A DNA stretch of 64,000 nt from the NCBI GenBank assembly GCA_963725155.1, contig CAVRXU010000002.1:682001-746000 (forward strand). Direction: 5' to 3'. The notes under the pieces are model-generated. The model ran no database searches. It had not been told where the DNA came from and saw only the letters and a list, made by a program, of their open reading frames with translations. Below, piece by piece: positions 60,975-64,000 of the stretch (position 1 is the stretch's first letter; each line of letters begins with the position of its first letter). A program made the translations under genes and the position numbers. The DNA is from DATDAH01 sp963725155. GTDB lineage: Bacteria; Actinomycetota; Acidimicrobiia; Acidimicrobiales; DATDAH01.

Positions 60975-63691
60975 CTGACCGAGCTCCTCCGGTTCGTCCT
61001 TCTCGGGCTGGGCGTCGGCGCGGTCTACGCGCTGACGGCCCAGGGCCTCGTCCTCATCTACCGCGGATCGGGCGTGGTCAACTTCGCCCAGGGCGCCTTC
61101 GCCATGATCGGCGCGTTCGTCTACTACCGGGGCACCACGGACCACGGTTGGTCGCCGGCGCTGGCCTGGCTCGTCGCCATCGCCGTCCCCGCCGCGCTCG
61201 GCGTCCTGATCCACCTCCTGGTGATGGCCCGCCTGCGCCAGGCCTCGTCCCTGGTCCGGGTCGTGGCGACCCTCGCCCTGTTCTTCCTGGCCCTCGCCGT
61301 GGCGAACGAGATCTGGGGGGACCAGGGGACGCCGGTCCGCTCGCCCCTGCCGGACACCCCTCGCGACCTCTTCGGGACCGGCAGCACCGTCGGCGAGGAC
61401 CGGTTGTGGCTCATCGTCATCGCCGTCGCGGTGACAGCGGTCCTCGCCGCGGTGTACCGGTGGACGCGGTTCGGTCATGCCACCGACGCCGCCGCGGAGA
61501 ACCCGATCGCGGCCGCCGCGCTCGGGTACTCGCCGGACCGAATCGCGATGGTCAACTGGGCCGCCGGCGGCGCCCTCGCCGCCGTCGCCGGGGTGCTGGT
61601 GGCGCCGATCCTGTTCCTCAACGTCGCGGCGCTGGCCTTCACGGTGCTGCGAGGGCTGGCGGCGGCGCTGCTGGGCTCGTTCCGCTCGTTCTGGTGGACC
61701 CTGGCCGGTGCGTTCGGCATCGGCGTCGTGGAGTCGACCCTGACCCGCTACATCGAGGACAAGGGGGTGTTCGGTCCCCTGGTCAGCCCTGACGGGCTGC
61801 TGCTCGGGAAGTTCACCGCCGTCTCGGTGTCCCGGTCGGTCGCCTTTCTCGTCATCGTGGTCGTCATGGTCGTCGGGGGCCGGTCGTTGCCCCTGCGCAG
61901 CACGCTGCTCGACCGCCTGCCGGCCGTCGGCAGTGGTCGGGTGTCGATCCCCGGGCTGGTGCTGGCCGTCGGCGTCACGGGGACGGTGCTGTTCACGGCG
62001 CCGGACGACTGGGCACTGGCGCTGACCATCACCATGGCGACGGCCATCGTCTGCCTCTCCCTCGTCGTGGTCACCGGGTTCGTGGGCCAGTTGTCCCTGG
62101 CCCAGATGGCCCTGGCCGGCTTCGGGGCCTGGGCGGCTGGTCGCCTGGCCACGACCTACGACTGGCCGTTCCTCTTCGCCCTGCTCGCGGGGGCGGCCGC
62201 TGCCATCCCTCTCGGAGCGCTCGTCGCGCTCCCTGCGCTGCGCACCCGTGGCATCAACCTCGCCGTCCTCACCTTCGGGCTCTCGGTCCTCGTGAGCGAG
62301 ATGGTGCTCGGCAACGCCGCGCTGACGGGGGGCTTCGACGGCACGCGCCCCGACCCACCGGAGGTGTTCGGCGTGGCGGTCGACGCCCTCGGCCATCCCG
62401 GCCGGTACGGGCTGGTCGTGCTCGTCACCCTCACGGCAGCCGGCCTCGTCGTGGCCAACGTCCGGCGCGGGCGGGTGGGGCTGCGCCTCCTCGCCGTCCG
62501 GGGCAACGAGCGGGCCGCCGCCGCGCTCGGCGTGAGCGTCAGCGGGTCGAAGCTCTACGGGTTCTCGCTGGCCGCCGGCATTGCCGGCCTGGGCGGCGTG
62601 CTCCTGGCCTTCCGGTCCGTCACCGTCAGCTATCTGCCCTTCACCAGCTTCGCCTCGATCCAGGTGGTCGTCATCACGGTGATCGGCGGGATCGGGTACG
62701 CCACCGGCGCCCTCATCGCCGGCACGTTCGCCTTGGGGGGCCTCGGGGCTCGCGTCACCGAGTCGCTCGGCTTCGCGGCCACGGCCCTCGACCTGCTCTC
62801 GGGTGCCCTGCTCGTGGTGATCCTGTTCGCCAACCCCAACGGGATCGCGGACTCGAACGTCCGCACCCTGAACCGAATGCGGCGGCGCAGGCCGGCGCGG
62901 CCAAGCGAAGCACTCCCGACCGGGGAGATCGAGCTCGAGGGCGGCACCCTCGAGGTGCGGGACCTCACCGTGCGCTTCGGTGGCGTGGTGGCCCTCGATG
63001 ACGTGTCCCTCGACGTCCGACAGGGTGAGGTCCTGGGCTTGATCGGGCCGAACGGCGCGGGCAAGACGACGTTCATCGATGCGGTGGCGGGCTTCGTCGA
63101 CGTGGCGCCGGGTGGTGCGGTCACGCTCGACGGCGCGGCGATCGACCGGTGGTCGCCGACGCGGCGGGCCCGGGCCGGTCTCGGGCGGTCGTTCCAGTCC
63201 CTGGAGCTGTTCGAGGACGTGACGGTCCGCGAGAACCTGCTCGTGGCCTGCGACGACCACGACCCGGCCCGTTATGGCTTGGACCTGGTCCACCCCGGTC
63301 GGCCGGTGCTCTCTCCTGTGGCCGCCGCCGCGGTCCGGGAGTTCGGCCTGGAGAGCGACCTCGACGCCATGCCGGACTCCCTGCCGCACGGCCGCCGACG
63401 GCTCGTCGCCATCGCCCGGGCGGTCGCGGCGTCACCCTCGGTGCTGCTCCTCGACGAGCCCGCGGCCGGGCTGGCAGCGATCGAGACCGAGGAGCTCGGC
63501 CGGCTCGTGCGCTGGCTGGCCCACGACGTCGGTCTCGCCGTGCTGATGATCGAGCACGACGTCGGCCTCGTGCTGTCGGTGTGTGACCGGGTCGCCGTCC
63601 TCGACTTCGGTGCCGTCATCGCCCTCGGATCGCCGGCGGAGATCGCCGAGGACCCGGCCGTCATCGCCGCCTATCTCGGGGCGCCGGCCTG

Positions 63692-63692
<1 letters not shown>
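60975..63692 (+). CDS. Fused LivH-LivM-LivG: two permease domains and ATPase in one polypeptide
   Basis: About 905 residues. The first permease (LivH-like, GLVLIYRGSGVVNFAQGAFA) covers about residues 1-290. The second (LivM-like, LVVVTGFVGQLSLAQMALAG and ALRTRGINLAVLTFGLSVLV) covers about 320-630. A LivG-type ATPase follows from about 655, with Walker A GPNGAGKTTF, signature-like LPHGRRRLVAIARA, Walker B VLLLDEPAAGL and IEHDVGLVLSVCDRV. No ATG, GTG or TTG fits the real N-terminus. CTG at 60975, four bases after the previous stop, would give TELLRFVLLGLGVGAVYALT; the GTG at 61074 would delete the first membrane span. The next gene overlaps by one base. Confidence 0.88.

Positions 63693-64000
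<308 letters not shown>

Overview
This window is GC-rich, gene-dense DNA with many GTG starts and many 4-base gene overlaps. It encodes several families that are common in coenzyme F420-using actinobacteria: luciferase-like oxidoreductases, a deazaflavin-dependent nitroreductase-type protein and numerous TetR regulators. An actinobacterium, possibly of the Acidimicrobiia type, fits best. That is inference, because no rRNA or other phylogenetic marker lies in the window.

Region 1 (about 1-16.9 kb) is a catabolic island. It holds a truncated TauD-type dioxygenase, an acyl-CoA synthetase, an aldehyde dehydrogenase and a three-subunit molybdenum hydroxylase. The large-subunit gene of that hydroxylase is separated from the FAD and 2Fe-2S subunit genes. 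The island also has two LLM-class oxidoreductases, SDRs, a Rieske oxygenase with a small unknown partner, an amidohydrolase lacking its HxH metal motif, an esterase and a TetR regulator. Three near-identical 18-bp palindromes (GCTAAACA-N2-TGTTyAGC) sit at its promoters, including the regulator's own, and predict a single TetR regulon.

Region 2 (about 17-30.3 kb) carries a membrane sulfatase-fold protein and a glucuronide/plant-oligosaccharide utilisation set: uronate isomerase, a shikimate-kinase-like kinase, a GH2 beta-glucuronidase, a LacI regulator, a fructuronate reductase-type dehydrogenase, a LarA-like protein, GH1, a Gfo/Idh/MocA oxidoreductase and GH43. A LacI-type palindrome lies just before the isomerase. 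No mannonate dehydratase is present here.

Region 3 (about 30.3-58.9 kb) is a second, oxygenase-rich catabolic island. It has three P450s, an aldehyde dehydrogenase, two unusual crotonases, a thioesterase-like protein, an aldo/keto reductase, an SDR, two D-aminoacylase-like amidohydrolases flanking a Baeyer-Villiger-type monooxygenase, an epoxide hydrolase, a CoA ligase, a tandem M24 pair with one probably inactive member, an amidohydrolase-2 protein, an acyl-CoA dehydrogenase and a TetR regulator. An ArsR-ArsC fusion and an XRE-cupin/thioredoxin-reductase-like pair are inserted in it. This region is marked by a second operator type (TGACRNNNYGTCA) and by six copies of an intergenic palindrome that is always exactly 52 nt long. 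Neither element was seen in the first 30 kb.

Region 4 (about 58.9-64 kb) has a TetR regulator and a branched-chain-amino-acid-type ABC uptake system: a lipoprotein binding protein, one polypeptide fusing both permeases with an ATPase, and a second ATPase cut by the window end.

At least five genes (uronate isomerase, LarA-like, one P450, a lipoprotein hydrolase and a CoA ligase) contain single-base frameshifts inside otherwise intact family sequence. This suggests residual sequence error more than decay. The most promising undescribed items are the 52-nt palindrome family and the oxygenase-rich island with its own operator set.
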